In this document: piece after piece, positions 53,804 to 63,346 of the stretch
Position numbering within the stretch: position 1 is the first letter of the stretch
Layout of the letters: the number at the start of each line of letters is the position of its first letter
Origin: an uncultured Eubacterium sp.
GTDB taxonomy: Bacteria > Bacillota > Clostridia > Oscillospirales > CAG-272
Length of the DNA: 64,000 nucleotides
Assembly: GCA_900544285.1 (NCBI GenBank)
Contig: UQUT01000001.1
Location: 297,250-361,249, forward strand
Direction of reading: 5' to 3'
The notes under the pieces: model-generated
Told to the model about the DNA's origin: nothing
Databases searched by the model: none
What the model saw: the letters and a program-made list of their open reading frames with translations, nothing else
Program-made: the position numbers and the translations under genes

Positions 53804-54016
53804 TCACTGTGCGGCAATACGGACAAAATGCACCCATTTTTCTTTGAGCGAGATTTTCTCGACACAGTATCCGTATTGTTCAGCCTCCTGTTTGTAATTC
53901 AGGAAAGAATGATCCATGGGAAAACCCAGAATCTCTTCTATCCGTTCAAAGGAAAATTGAATACATCCACTTCCGTCACCGGAAAGGAACCTCCAAAGCG
54001 GCTCATATTTGCTCAA
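53804..54016 (-). CDS. DUF7662-like small protein
   Basis: 70 residues from a TTG start with GGAGGTGATTTCA before it: SKYEPLWRFLSGDG, IQFSFERIEEILGFPM, SFLNYKQEAEQYGYCVEKIS, the pattern of a small family with Y-x-P-L and a SFxxIExILG strand-helix. Function unknown. Confidence 0.65.
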   Translation of the reverse strand: MSKYEPLWRFLSGDGSGCIQFSFERIEEILGFPMDHSFLNYKQEAEQYGYCVEKISLKEKWVHFVRIAAQ

Positions 54017-54430
54017 TGAAATCACCTCCGAATCAAAGAAAAATACCCCAAAGGCGAATGACTGTAAACAGGTAGTGGTCAGTGCCAAACGGTCTTTTCG
54101 GCGGTATTTCGCCTGATTAACAGTCATTCGGTGTAATGAATGTGATTAACAGTTATTTGCCCGTATTTTCGGCTTAAAAATCGCAGGTTCGAGTCTCTGA
54201 TGTCGGTATTTCACAGCCGTAAAAATGAAAGATATTTTTCGCTCCTAAAATACGAAAAAGCCCTTGAAAATCAAGGGCTTTTAGGTAGATAGCCATTTCG
54301 TCTATCATATATGGCGCAATGCTATAAAAGGGAAACCTCCTAACTATCAATAGATTTCCGCTCCAATTCACTTTACACTAACATAATACCACAAATTGTT
54401 GCGTTGTAAATACCTTTTGCAGAAATAAAC
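54017..54430. other. Gene-free border with inverted repeat, T-arm-like piece and terminator
   Basis: An 11-base inverted repeat CGAATGACTGT (54055-54065) / ACAGTCATTCG (54120-54130). GCAGGTTCGAGTCTCTG at 54183-54199 looks like the 3' arm of a tRNA gene, a common attachment site. A minus-strand terminator AAAAGCCCTTGATTTTCAAGGGCTTTTT lies at 54256-54282, serving the recombinase operon. Confidence 0.5.
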
Positions 54431-56053
54431 CTAAATAATTTCCTCTCCCCTGAATCCACCTTTGAGAGTGACAACAATTCTCCCATCGTTTGAAACTGTG
54501 ATACACTCCACCAAGCGGCGAACTGTAACATCATCATATTCAACGAAAGTGTCCTTGTCTGTTTGAGCAATGTAATTGAGTATTCGTTCCACTTCTCTAT
54601 TCAGATCATCAGAAGAAGTTGCTTTTGCTTTTTCAGTAGAAAGCTGTTCACGTAGGGCGGCAATCTTATCGTTAATCTTTTTAATCTCAAGTTCGTATTT
54701 TTCCGCCTCTCCGCCTGTCGAATACAAGCGGTCTAACAAAATACTCATTTGATCGTAATAACTCTGAATTTGATTTTCGATAGCGTACACATCAAGCACA
54801 GAATCATTTCCGGTAAGAGCATATTGCAAATTGTTTCTTATCAGCTCCACAACCTCATCACGGTTACTCATCATTTTGGAAAGACAACGGCAGATTGCTG
54901 CATGAAGCTTCTTTTCCTCAACCCCTATCGAATCCTTGCAAATTTTTGTCCCGTGCTCAATACGATTTATACACCGCCAATAAACAATTCTTTGTCCGTT
55001 TTTCGTTTTTCCCTTTCTTTTATAATGCGCCCCGCAAGAACCGCAAACCAAGATATCAGACAAAGCGTATATCCCGCTATGCTTACCGCGTTCGGTCAAT
55101 GCAAAGTCGGATTTGCTTTTTTTACTACATCTTCTTGCCAATTCAACCTGCACAATATTGAATGTATCCCTATCAATAATCGGAGGGTGATTGTTTGACA
55201 CCAGATACTTCGGCAATTCTCCGCGATTTACCTTTGCCTTCTTGTCAATACAGTTGCTGCGAAATGTTTTTTGTAAAAGAACATCACCAATATACTTTTC
55301 GTTTGTCAATATTCGCTGTATATGTTCCGGCTGCCATTGCAGTTTTCCTGAATAGGTTTTGACCTCTTCCGATCTAAGCCTGTCACAGATTTGCTTCATG
55401 CTATACCCGTCAATAAATAACTGATAGATCTTTTTAATAATCAACGCTTCTTCCTCAACAATTACCGGAATGCCATCGTCTCCCTTTCTATAGCCATAGC
55501 AATTAAAGTTTGTCATATAGGTGCCGCTTCTCATTCTCTGCTGAACACCCCACTTGACGTTGGCACTTATATTTTCACTCTCAGACTGTGCGATAACGCT
55601 GAACAAACCTATAAGCATTTCATTTTCTGCCTTGAGTGAATCGATAGCTTGTTCTTCAAAATAGACGCCAATTCCTTTTGCACGGAGCTTTCTTGTCCAC
55701 ATCAAACTATCTACGGTATTACGAGCAAAACGGGAAACCGATTTAGTAAGAATGAAATCGACCTTTCCTTTTTCGCAATCTCTCATTAAACGGAGAAAGT
55801 CTTTTCTCTTTGTAGTCGCAGTTCCCGTGATACCTTCATCAGCATATATTCCCGCAAAAGTCCAATTAGGATTTTTGGCTATTGCTTCCGTATAGTAGGC
55901 TATCTGAGCTTCATAACTGTTAAGCTGATCTTCAGAATCAGTAGACACACGGCAATATGCCGCTACTTTTTTCTTTACAAATTCGGTCGAGGTTCTTGAA
56001 AGAAGCGGATTAGCTTCTATCCTCGTAACAATTCGACTACTATTAGCTTGCAT
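54431..56053 (-). CDS. Large serine recombinase 1
   Basis: 540 residues. Resolvase domain with the catalytic serine in YCRVSTDSEDQ (about residue 37) and Arg in SVSRFARNT, recombinase domain (RILTNEKYIGD), zinc ribbon (CGSCGAHYKR ... CINRIEHGTKIC), and a coiled-coil tail. Last of three in tandem; GGAGGCTGAAA before ATG, overlap of 11 bases with the middle gene. Confidence 0.92.
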   Translation of the reverse strand: MQANSSRIVTRIEANPLLSRTSTEFVKKKVAAYCRVSTDSEDQLNSYEAQIAYYTEAIAKNPNWTFAGIYADEGITGTATTKRKDFLRLMRDCEKGKVDFILTKSVSRFARNTVDSLMWTRKLRAKGIGVYFEEQAIDSLKAENEMLIGLFSVIAQSESENISANVKWGVQQRMRSGTYMTNFNCYGYRKGDDGIPVIVEEEALIIKKIYQLFIDGYSMKQICDRLRSEEVKTYSGKLQWQPEHIQRILTNEKYIGDVLLQKTFRSNCIDKKAKVNRGELPKYLVSNNHPPIIDRDTFNIVQVELARRCSKKSKSDFALTERGKHSGIYALSDILVCGSCGAHYKRKGKTKNGQRIVYWRCINRIEHGTKICKDSIGVEEKKLHAAICRCLSKMMSNRDEVVELIRNNLQYALTGNDSVLDVYAIENQIQSYYDQMSILLDRLYSTGGEAEKYELEIKKINDKIAALREQLSTEKAKATSSDDLNREVERILNYIAQTDKDTFVEYDDVTVRRLVECITVSNDGRIVVTLKGGFRGEEII

Positions 56054-56924
56054 TTTCAGCCTCCGTATGCTTTGGGGTATTCGTCAGGGCAATGTCACCG
56101 ATGAAATACACTGTAAATTCTCCCGTATGTCCCACGGTTATTTTCTTAACTGTTCTTTTAAGCAATGCTTCGTCAAGCTCACTCTGCTCGGTAAGCCGGT
56201 CATACTCCGAGGACAAGGCATTTAATACATGTTTGCCACCTCCCAATACACAACATTTGTATCGCTCGGAAGCACAGTCGAGTATCATTGTGGCAGCTCG
56301 CTTGAAGTCAATTTCTGTTTGCTCAAGCAAGCGATTTACTTCATTGCTCTTTCGTATCACTTCAATACTTCCGATATATTCGGTATTTTTTACGTGAGCC
56401 GTTAGTAGGTTCGGTTCCCGTATTGCTCTATTGAGCACCGATAAGATACTCTCACATATCGTTCTGTCATCAAGATAAACAGAGCATTTACACTTACCTT
56501 TGCAAATCCATTTTTCGCGGGTTCGCCATTTATTGATTCGGCTGAATGTTTCTCCGCACTCCGCGCAAAATAGCATATCTTTAACAGTTGCCATCAAAGG
56601 TGTCAAAACTGCTTTTTTACCTCCCTTCTCGGCTCGTATATTTTTCGCTAAGTTGAAATTGTTCGAATCAACGAGCCGAGGGAAGGTTTCATTGCCAAGA
56701 TACCTTTCGTCTGCAAGGATACGGGAAACCATGTTTTTATTCCATACCTTTGTGTCCTCGAAGTATGTAACCTCTTGCTCGGTCAGGGCTTCGGCGATAC
56801 CGAGCAGAGTTTTTCCGGAAAGATACATATTATAAATTGAAGAGATTATTTCGGCTTCACCGTTGTTCACAACATATCTACCACCCACAACTTCATATCC
56901 GAAAGGAATATTTCTTATCTTCAT
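56043..56924 (-). CDS. Recombinase-like protein lacking the catalytic domain (middle of trio)
   Basis: 293 residues beginning IRNIPFGYEVVGGRYV, i.e. at the recombinase domain (RILADERYLGNETF), then zinc ribbon (CAECGETFSR ... CKGKCKCSV) and tail. The serine-resolvase domain is absent but the gene has its own ribosome site GGAGGTTATATAATA, so this is a stable design rather than a break; probably a DNA-binding partner. Confidence 0.85.
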   Translation of the reverse strand: MKIRNIPFGYEVVGGRYVVNNGEAEIISSIYNMYLSGKTLLGIAEALTEQEVTYFEDTKVWNKNMVSRILADERYLGNETFPRLVDSNNFNLAKNIRAEKGGKKAVLTPLMATVKDMLFCAECGETFSRINKWRTREKWICKGKCKCSVYLDDRTICESILSVLNRAIREPNLLTAHVKNTEYIGSIEVIRKSNEVNRLLEQTEIDFKRAATMILDCASERYKCCVLGGGKHVLNALSSEYDRLTEQSELDEALLKRTVKKITVGHTGEFTVYFIGDIALTNTPKHTEAENAS

Positions 56925-56926
56925 TA

Positions 56927-58486
56927 TTATATAACCTCCGTTATTTCTTCATTGAGTATGATACCGCCTTTCAGTCTATACGAAACGGTACCATCTTCCT
57001 CAACGATTATCTTTTCGATAATAGCCCGAAAGATTTCTTCAGAAAAGTCGATCAGCGCCTTCGGTTTTTCTTCCAATTCTTCTTTCACATGAGAAAGGTT
57101 TTCAATAATGCTTTCTTCTTCGCAGTTCTGCAATAGCTTGAGTCGGCGGCTTCTGAGTTCTGTTAACCTGCCCCGCAGTCTATTTGTCTGCTCTATAAAA
57201 GATATCTCATCAAGAATACCTTTACTGCGAAAGTTCTCAAATCGACTGTTTTGCTCGGAAAGTCGCAATATCTCGCCGTCGATCTGATTGATTTCCGCAT
57301 TACCTCTTGTTCTTTTGTTTTGTAATTCCGAAAGGTCAGCAATCGTCTTATCAAGGATTTCTTTTTCAAAAGTGCGCAATTTGTTATAGGCTCTTACAAA
57401 TCCTTTCTTGACCGCTTCTTCGGTCAAGTTAGGAGAGTCGCAGTCAAATCCGCTTATACTCTTTTTTGAACACACCCAATAAACCACATCGTTTTGCACT
57501 TTCCTACGATATGACCATCCGCAATGACTACATATAATCATATGAGAAAACAAATATCTTTTTCGATTTTGAATTGTCTTGTTATTTCTGTCAGCCAATA
57601 ATTGCTGAACTGCTTCAAAATCATTCCGAGAAATAATTGCCTCATGCGTATTTGAAATATAGAACTTGTCTCTTTCACCTTTATTACGAATACAACGAAG
57701 CGGTAACATCGGCGGCGTATAGTGTTTTTGTGTTAAACTATCTCCGATATATTTCTCGTTTGTGAGGATATATCGAATAGCAGGGTTGTTCCATTGTCTG
57801 CCGTTACCCTCAATCGCTTCTCGGTTCAGCTTGGCGGAGATACTGTTTATACCAAGTCCCGATAAGTACATATTGAATATTTTGCGTACGATTTCAGCTT
57901 CTTCCGGAATGATTTCAAGATTTCCGTTTACAAGTCTGTACCCGAAAGGAGCACAGTACGTTGTAAAGGTTCCGTTTTCCATCTTCATCCGGTAGGCACT
58001 TGACACACGAGCCGAGCCTGCGAGTGCTTCGCTCTGTGCAAAGGCACTCTTCACATACAGAACCATTTCCGAGTTCATCGTTTTGGTATCTATATTATCG
58101 TTTTCAAAGACAACTGTCGTACCGCGGTCCTTTAGTGCTCGGATGCTTTCAATACATTCAAGGGAATTTCGGGCAAATCGAGACACGCTCTTGCAAAATA
58201 CTCTGTCGATACGACCGAGTTTTGCATCATTCAAAAGCCTCTTAAACTCTTCTCTTTTGGACATTGCAGTCCCGGTTATTCCCTCGTCTGCATATATGTC
58301 CACGAGGATCATATCTTCTCTTGAACCTATATAATCCGAGTAGTATTTGACTTGTGCGAGAAAAGAGTTCTCTTGGTCATCGGAGTCCGTTGAAACACGG
58401 CAATATGCCGCTGCTTTTATCTTTTGGTCCTCGGTAGACAGTTCCGAAGAAGGTCTTATTATTTGTACTGTTCTTTGGGCATTCAT
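56927..58486 (-). CDS. Large serine recombinase 2
   Basis: 519 residues. Catalytic serine in AYCRVSTDSDDQ, SVSRFARNSL, RYILTNEKYIGDSLTQ, zinc ribbon CSHCGWSYRR and coiled coil. The ATG at 58486 follows GAGAGGAGGCGAGACC. First of the trio; the three together probably integrate and excise the element. Confidence 0.92.
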   Translation of the reverse strand: MNAQRTVQIIRPSSELSTEDQKIKAAAYCRVSTDSDDQENSFLAQVKYYSDYIGSREDMILVDIYADEGITGTAMSKREEFKRLLNDAKLGRIDRVFCKSVSRFARNSLECIESIRALKDRGTTVVFENDNIDTKTMNSEMVLYVKSAFAQSEALAGSARVSSAYRMKMENGTFTTYCAPFGYRLVNGNLEIIPEEAEIVRKIFNMYLSGLGINSISAKLNREAIEGNGRQWNNPAIRYILTNEKYIGDSLTQKHYTPPMLPLRCIRNKGERDKFYISNTHEAIISRNDFEAVQQLLADRNNKTIQNRKRYLFSHMIICSHCGWSYRRKVQNDVVYWVCSKKSISGFDCDSPNLTEEAVKKGFVRAYNKLRTFEKEILDKTIADLSELQNKRTRGNAEINQIDGEILRLSEQNSRFENFRSKGILDEISFIEQTNRLRGRLTELRSRRLKLLQNCEEESIIENLSHVKEELEEKPKALIDFSEEIFRAIIEKIIVEEDGTVSYRLKGGIILNEEITEVI

Positions 58487-58769
58487 GGTCTCGCCTCCTC
58501 TCGCTGATATTTTACCGCTATGCGGTAAAACGGACAAATGTGCAAACGGTTTCGCCGTACATTTGACAAAACGTGAATATGTATTTTGCTGATTGCCTCT
58601 TGTAACGAATATTTAACGCAATCCTGCATATCATATAATATACAATTGGCAGTTTCGGGATTTATGCTGTTAATATCGATTATCTACCCCGATTTCGGGA
58701 TTTTATATTGACAAATACCGTCTTTTGTGATACAATATATTCGGATCAAAATACAAGGAGGGTCGCAAC
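58487..58769. other. Divergent control region
   Basis: No gene; contains the promoter of the ATPase gene, and short repeats ATTTCGGGATTT (CGGGATTTATGC and CGGGATTTTATA). Confidence 0.5.
58708..58736 (+). promoter_or_regulatory. Promoter of the AAA ATPase gene
   Basis: TTGACA at 58708-58713, 17 bases, TACAAT at 58731-58736. Confidence 0.8.
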
Positions 58770-59990
58770 ATGACCGAACGCACCGAGTATCTGAATAAAT
58801 TGATTGAATGGAAGGATGAGCAGGTCATCAAGGTAGTCACCGGCATCCGACGCTGCGGAAAATCCACCTTGCTTGAATTATATGCCGATTATCTCCGAAG
58901 CACAGGCGTTGCCGACGAGCAGATCATCTTCATCAACTTTGAAGATTTGGAAAACGAACATTTGCTGGACTATAAGGTATTGTACAAGCACATTTGCGAC
59001 CGCTTATGTAAGGACAAATACACCTATATCTTTCTTGATGAAATACAAAAGGTCGAAAATTTTGAAAAAGCGGTTGACAGTTTGTATATCAAGAAGAACA
59101 CCGACATCTATATGACCGGCTCCAACGCCTATATGCTTTCAGGCGAGCTTGCCACGCTTCTTTCCGGCAGATATGTGGAAATATCAATGCTTCCGTTTTC
59201 CTTCAAGGAATATCTGGAATACCATCCGTCCGAAGACAAAGCATCTGCACTCGCCGCCTATATGAGCGACGGCGGATTTCCCTATATATCCGTAATGGAG
59301 CATTCCAAATCCAAAACCGATATGTATATTGAAGGCATTTACAATACAATTATTGTAAAGGATATCGAGGATCGTCAAAGGAAACGGGAAAGTGATCCAA
59401 ACAAACGAAAGGTTGCAGACATTGTCCTTCTGAAAAGCATTGCAAGGTTTCTGGCGAATTCCATCGGTAATCCTATCTCTTTCAAAAGCATTGCCGACTA
59501 TATCACCTCTACGGGACGAAAGGTATCTCAAAGCACCGTGTCCGACTATGTGGAAGCTCTCTGCGAAGCATTTATCTTTTATCCTGCCCTGCGTTTTGAC
59601 ATAGGCGGCAAGGAGCTGATGAAAACAAATCAGAAATACTACATTGTTGACCTTGGACTGCGCAGACATCTGATTGCAAAGCGAAGCTATGACCTTGGTT
59701 TTTCTCTTGAAAATCTTGTATATCTGGAGCTCTTACGCCGTGGATATAATGTCAATGTCGGAAAAGTCGGAAATACCGAAGTCGATTTTGTAGCCAAAAA
59801 AGATGACCGCTATTATTACTTTCAGGTTACCGATACTATGACATCGGAATCGACCTTCAACCGCGAGATCGCACCATTGCAAAATATTCCCGACAACTAT
59901 CCCAAAACCATTCTGACAAATGAAAGACTGACACTTGGAAATTACAACGGAATAGAAGTTGTGAATGTCATTGACTGGCTCTTGGAATAA
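58770..59990 (+). CDS. AAA_14/DUF4143 ATPase
   Basis: 406 residues. P-loop GIRRCGKSTLLELY, Walker B YIFLDEIQ, sensor TGSNAYMLS, and the C-terminal DUF4143 nuclease-like domain (NTEVDFVAKKDDRYYYFQVT). Widespread in gut bacteria, role unclear; possibly DNA-related. ACAAGGAGGGTCGCAAC before the ATG. Single gene, opposite to the recombinases. Confidence 0.92.
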   Translation: MTERTEYLNKLIEWKDEQVIKVVTGIRRCGKSTLLELYADYLRSTGVADEQIIFINFEDLENEHLLDYKVLYKHICDRLCKDKYTYIFLDEIQKVENFEKAVDSLYIKKNTDIYMTGSNAYMLSGELATLLSGRYVEISMLPFSFKEYLEYHPSEDKASALAAYMSDGGFPYISVMEHSKSKTDMYIEGIYNTIIVKDIEDRQRKRESDPNKRKVADIVLLKSIARFLANSIGNPISFKSIADYITSTGRKVSQSTVSDYVEALCEAFIFYPALRFDIGGKELMKTNQKYYIVDLGLRRHLIAKRSYDLGFSLENLVYLELLRRGYNVNVGKVGNTEVDFVAKKDDRYYYFQVTDTMTSESTFNREIAPLQNIPDNYPKTILTNERLTLGNYNGIEVVNVIDWLLE

Positions 59991-60005
59991 AATCATATAT
60001 GTACT

Positions 60006-60035
60006 ATGCCTACGGTTTTTCGCCGTAGGCATTTT
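60006..60035 (+). terminator. Terminator after the ATPase gene
   Basis: ATGCCTACGG-TTTTTCG-CCGTAGGCATTTT. Confidence 0.85.
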
Positions 60036-60051
60036 GCATAACGCCATATGC

Positions 60052-60204
60052 TTACAGTGCTACGGGTTTACACCCCATAGATTCTGCATTGCGGCGGTTC
60101 AGTCTCTCAAGAACTTCCCTGCTTGCAATTCCGTCTTTTAACATACGACGGATGATATCAAGGGAAGAAAGGTAAATTATCTGCTTTCTCAAATCTTCGC
60201 TCAT
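60052..60204 (-). CDS. Small helical protein, element-encoded
   Basis: 50 residues, MSEDLRKQIIYLSSLDIIRR, MLKDGIASREVLERLNRRNA and a short tail; GAGGAGAGAGA directly before the ATG. It has a SHOCT-like short helical pattern. Follows the ParB-like gene by nine bases. Confidence 0.7.
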   Translation of the reverse strand: MSEDLRKQIIYLSSLDIIRRMLKDGIASREVLERLNRRNAESMGCKPVAL

Positions 60205-60213
60205 TCTCTCTCC

Positions 60214-60993
60214 TCAAAACTTCTTTTCAAGTTTTTTCTTCGGATCATAATCGTTGTAGATTTTCCAGATCTGGTAGATGTACTTTTTGTTTCTCGGACG
60301 CTCAATATCGGTGACGATATTATCACGGATTTCGATAGGTTCTTTGATATCTTTAAGTGCGTCTACGAGAATGTCTCTGGCGTAAACATTGGCATAAGTA
60401 CCGACAAACTCCGTTATCGCCCTCACAACTTCAAAACGAAGTGAATCCGATTTGCCACCCCATACCTCAAACAAAACACCCATTGCTTCGATATAAAGAT
60501 CCTCGCCTAAATTACGATAAGCATTGAGTGCTGTGCTCACGCAGGCAAGATGTCTCTCAAAACGTGTACCCTTCAATTCAACTTGAATACCAACCTTTTC
60601 GGTTGCCGCATTAAAAGCAACTGCTTCGGCTTCTTCTCCAAACAGATTTGCGCGGAGTGCTTCTCCGGAACGAAGTTTCGATGAGAAACCGGTTTGCATG
60701 GCGAACAGCCTTGCTTCCTCTTTTGCATCCATTCCCTTATACACTTTGCAGAGTATTTCGGTAGGCTTTTCCCCGTTCATGGACTCTCTTGCAAGAATTG
60801 TGTGCTGTCCGTCGAAAACATAAAATTTCCCGTCACGAGCACTAATCTTGGGTTCATTGGCAATTCGCTCATCCCACTTGCTCACAATATGTGCGATTTT
60901 GTCCTTGTCTTTTTTTCTCTGATAGGATTTTCTATCAATTACAAACAGGTTACTGGATATAGTTTTCATTTGATAAGGTCTTTTAATAGCCAT
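60214..60993 (-). CDS. ParB-like protein (DUF6551-type)
   Basis: 259 residues. ParB box ISARDGKFYVFDGQHTILAR, and EARLFAMQTGFSSKLRSGEA. The ATG at 60993 has GAGGAGAAATAAA. It pairs with the next ParB-like gene, its start lying next to that gene's stop. Probably a regulator or partition factor of the element. Confidence 0.75.
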   Translation of the reverse strand: MAIKRPYQMKTISSNLFVIDRKSYQRKKDKDKIAHIVSKWDERIANEPKISARDGKFYVFDGQHTILARESMNGEKPTEILCKVYKGMDAKEEARLFAMQTGFSSKLRSGEALRANLFGEEAEAVAFNAATEKVGIQVELKGTRFERHLACVSTALNAYRNLGEDLYIEAMGVLFEVWGGKSDSLRFEVVRAITEFVGTYANVYARDILVDALKDIKEPIEIRDNIVTDIERPRNKKYIYQIWKIYNDYDPKKKLEKKF

Positions 60994-60994
60994 T

Positions 60995-61936
60995 TTATTT
61001 CTCCTCAATGTTATTTAGAAAATCTTGAATTTTGTGTAGCACCCTATCCACATACTCACGATTTTTCTTATCGGTAAGTAAGTCAGGGTATTCGGTAAAA
61101 TATCCGCCAATAGTATCAATGGCGATATCGACATCAGTTTCAAATGCTTTGAGCATATCTGCTCCCGTTGCCGGCGGGCGTTCGGTATTCAAGTGTCCTG
61201 CGTAAAGGTTATCAATAGAGCGAAACAGTTCTTTTCGTCTTTGTCTTTCCTGTTCACGCTCCTCCCGACTCATGTTAGAAGTAGGAACATATAGACAGTC
61301 CACAAGTTCTTTTCTCTTCTCAGGTGAAGCTTTGCCAATCGTCAGCATTTCATCATGAGTTGCTCTAATCTTGCCGGATTGAATATCTTTTGTGATACCC
61401 GGAAAATCTTCTTCAGCTACATCAAGTGCATTAACATATTTTTCTGCCCGTTCAATTGTCGAGTGACCGACTCCCATCTCGCTTGCAATTCGATGTGCTG
61501 TTTTATCTCTGATTTTTGGTAAGTCCTCATTTTGAGGACTTACCAAATCTGTGTACTGATTGCCGCGAAAACCTTCACCTGCGCCATGCGCATCTTTCTC
61601 CGCTTGATATCTACGTCCCATAAGAATGGTCTTTTGCGCTGCCGACAAGTTCCTTCTTCCAAGCTGATTAAGGCATATCCAAGATATCGCTTCGTAACGA
61701 TTCTCAAATGTCTTTTCTTCCACTCGATACTTAAGCGTTGGATTCTCCTTCAGTATCTTGTAACGGTGATGACCGTCAACAATCACGCCGTTCCATGTAA
61801 TGATAGGATGATATATCTCGCCATCTCGTAAAATGTTGAGCCTGAGATTTTTGAACTCGTCCTCGTCAAGCGGCGGAATTACTCTTTCAAATTCCTCATC
61901 AACCTGAAGCATCAATATGTTGTTCATCTTCGTCAT
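60995..61936 (-). CDS. ParB/Srx-domain protein with HTH
   Basis: 313 residues. Nuclease-like box GEIYHPIITWNGVIVDGHHR, and an HTH region HRIASEMGVGHSTIERAEKY. It overlaps the end of the mazF-like gene by 38 bases; the exact start (ATG at 61936 or 61927) is uncertain because neither has a clear ribosome site. Confidence 0.8.
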   Translation of the reverse strand: MTKMNNILMLQVDEEFERVIPPLDEDEFKNLRLNILRDGEIYHPIITWNGVIVDGHHRYKILKENPTLKYRVEEKTFENRYEAISWICLNQLGRRNLSAAQKTILMGRRYQAEKDAHGAGEGFRGNQYTDLVSPQNEDLPKIRDKTAHRIASEMGVGHSTIERAEKYVNALDVAEEDFPGITKDIQSGKIRATHDEMLTIGKASPEKRKELVDCLYVPTSNMSREEREQERQRRKELFRSIDNLYAGHLNTERPPATGADMLKAFETDVDIAIDTIGGYFTEYPDLLTDKKNREYVDRVLHKIQDFLNNIEEK

Positions 61937-62282
61937 TCAGGTCAAGGCTCACATGAATAGCCGCCCCTATCTCCTTCATTTTTTCTTCCGGCACTCTGCC
62001 GATCTTCCTAATCAGCCTCGACTTATCTATCGTCCGTATCTGCTCAAGCAAGGCAAGTGAGTTTTTCTCAAGTTCTTCATTATCAAGAGGAACATGGGTA
62101 GGCAAGGCTCGTTTCTTAAAGAATCGACTTGTAACCGCTGTCACGATAACTGTCGGACTGTAATGGTTTCCAACATTATTTTGAATGATGATCACCGGGC
62201 GTTTTCCGCCTTGCTCCGAACCCTTATACGGATTTAGGTTTGCGAGGTAGATATCCCCGCGATTAATCTTTTCGTCTTTCAT
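61899..62282 (-). CDS. MazF/PemK-family mRNA interferase
   Basis: 127 residues. RGDIYLANLNPYKGSEQGGK and RPVIIIQN are the conserved opening, VIVTAVTSR the second motif. It would cleave mRNA as a toxin. No MazE-like antitoxin gene precedes it; the downstream overlapping ParB-like gene is a possible partner. Confidence 0.88.
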   Translation of the reverse strand: MKDEKINRGDIYLANLNPYKGSEQGGKRPVIIIQNNVGNHYSPTVIVTAVTSRFFKKRALPTHVPLDNEELEKNSLALLEQIRTIDKSRLIRKIGRVPEEKMKEIGAAIHVSLDLNDEDEQHIDASG

Positions 62283-62358
62283 TTTGAATAGACCTCCTAT
62301 GTTTTGCCGATCATCTCAGCTATGTACGGGGACCCTGCCCCAAGTCCCCGCGGAGGTA

Positions 62359-62775
62359 TCAATCATGGGCAGGCTCGCACAAGATATATGCAAGGTAGCT
62401 CAAGGCATCTTCATCAATGGGTTTGTGCTGATTCAGCATCATACAATAATGAAGAAAATAGTAAATTGCTTCGATGTCGTCTCTCACTTCGACTTTCACA
62501 TCGTTTCCCGTTAAGGGATGATGGAACTCGCAAGGCTCTCGTCGGAACCAATTTACAAGGTTGCTGTTTTGGTCTGCAAAGCAATCTTCAACCGCAAGGC
62601 AGATATCGTCTGCCATCTTCAAATGTCGTTTTGATTCTCTGCTCCCATCCGGGGAAAAGCAAGCGAGATTGAGATGCGCATGAATAGTTTTGATACAGAG
62701 TGTAAAATCTCTGAGGGACATTGCCTCTCTGCCGTCCTTACATTCGGCAAGGATTTCTCTTACTGTTCTTTTCAT
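62359..62775 (-). CDS. Hypothetical element protein
   Basis: 138 residues, mostly helical (MKRTVREILAECKDGREAMS, DFTLCIKTIHAHLNLACF, EAIYYFLHYCMMLNQHKPID). Starts after CAAAGGAGTTTT. No family recognised; upstream of mazF on the same strand. Confidence 0.6.
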   Translation of the reverse strand: MKRTVREILAECKDGREAMSLRDFTLCIKTIHAHLNLACFSPDGSRESKRHLKMADDICLAVEDCFADQNSNLVNWFRREPCEFHHPLTGNDVKVEVRDDIEAIYYFLHYCMMLNQHKPIDEDALSYLAYILCEPAHD

Positions 62776-62844
62776 AAAACTCCTTTGTAGCTAAGTATTT
62801 TGAAAAGTTGAATAGCCACTCCTTTCAGACTTCTCATCGGGAAG

Positions 62845-63036
62845 TCAGCTTCCCTTCGGAATGTGATTAAATAGAATATGTATCGGGATCATTCGGGAAG
62901 CGACCGCTATGTCCAATGCGGTCTGCTTTTTATCCCGAACTCCGTAACACACTCTATTTGTCCTCGACACCCCGAGTGTGATCGGCATAAGCCGATGTGG
63001 GAAGTCATCAAGCGGTCGAGTGCAAACCAACTCCAT
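62845..63036 (-). CDS. Small basic element protein
   Basis: 63 residues from an ATG preceded by GGGGGAGGTGAGATTCCT, a very strong ribosome site. VSRTNRVCYGVRDKKQTALD then IAVASRMI is helical. A 23-codon frame (MTFTRDNDTSVAERRCLRST and onward) ends inside its ribosome site, suggesting coupled translation. Confidence 0.55.
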   Translation of the reverse strand: MELVCTRPLDDFPHRLMPITLGVSRTNRVCYGVRDKKQTALDIAVASRMIPIHILFNHIPKGS

Positions 63037-63346
63037 AGGAATCTCACCTCCCCCGGGTACTCCGCAGGCAGCGCCTTTCGGCTACTGAAGTATCATTGTC
63101 CCTTGTAAATGTCATCGCCCTAACCTCTTGCTTTTGAGGTTTTACTTCGTATAAGTTTTGTCGCTCGCTCTCTTTCGGGAGGTCATGGCGCACCTACGAT
63201 CTCGGCTAACTCCGCTGCTCACGGACATCTTACAAGTAATGTGCTTGATGAATGGCTATTCAGTTTTCAAGGTTCATAGAGGAGGAGTGTTTTTCTTGCC
63301 CCCCTCAATTGGTAGCCAGCGAAAAGGCACAAAAAGGGCAATAAAA
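63037..63346. other. Region between sigma-like gene and small basic gene
   Basis: Contains only the 23-codon leader frame (63037-63110 approximately) and, near 63235-63315, sequence similar to the 3' flank of the other sigma-like module at 16610-16700. Confidence 0.5.

Noticed and set aside
54183..54199. Complete tRNA gene
   Set aside because: Only a T-arm-like piece is visible; no acceptor, D- or anticodon arms can be folded around it.
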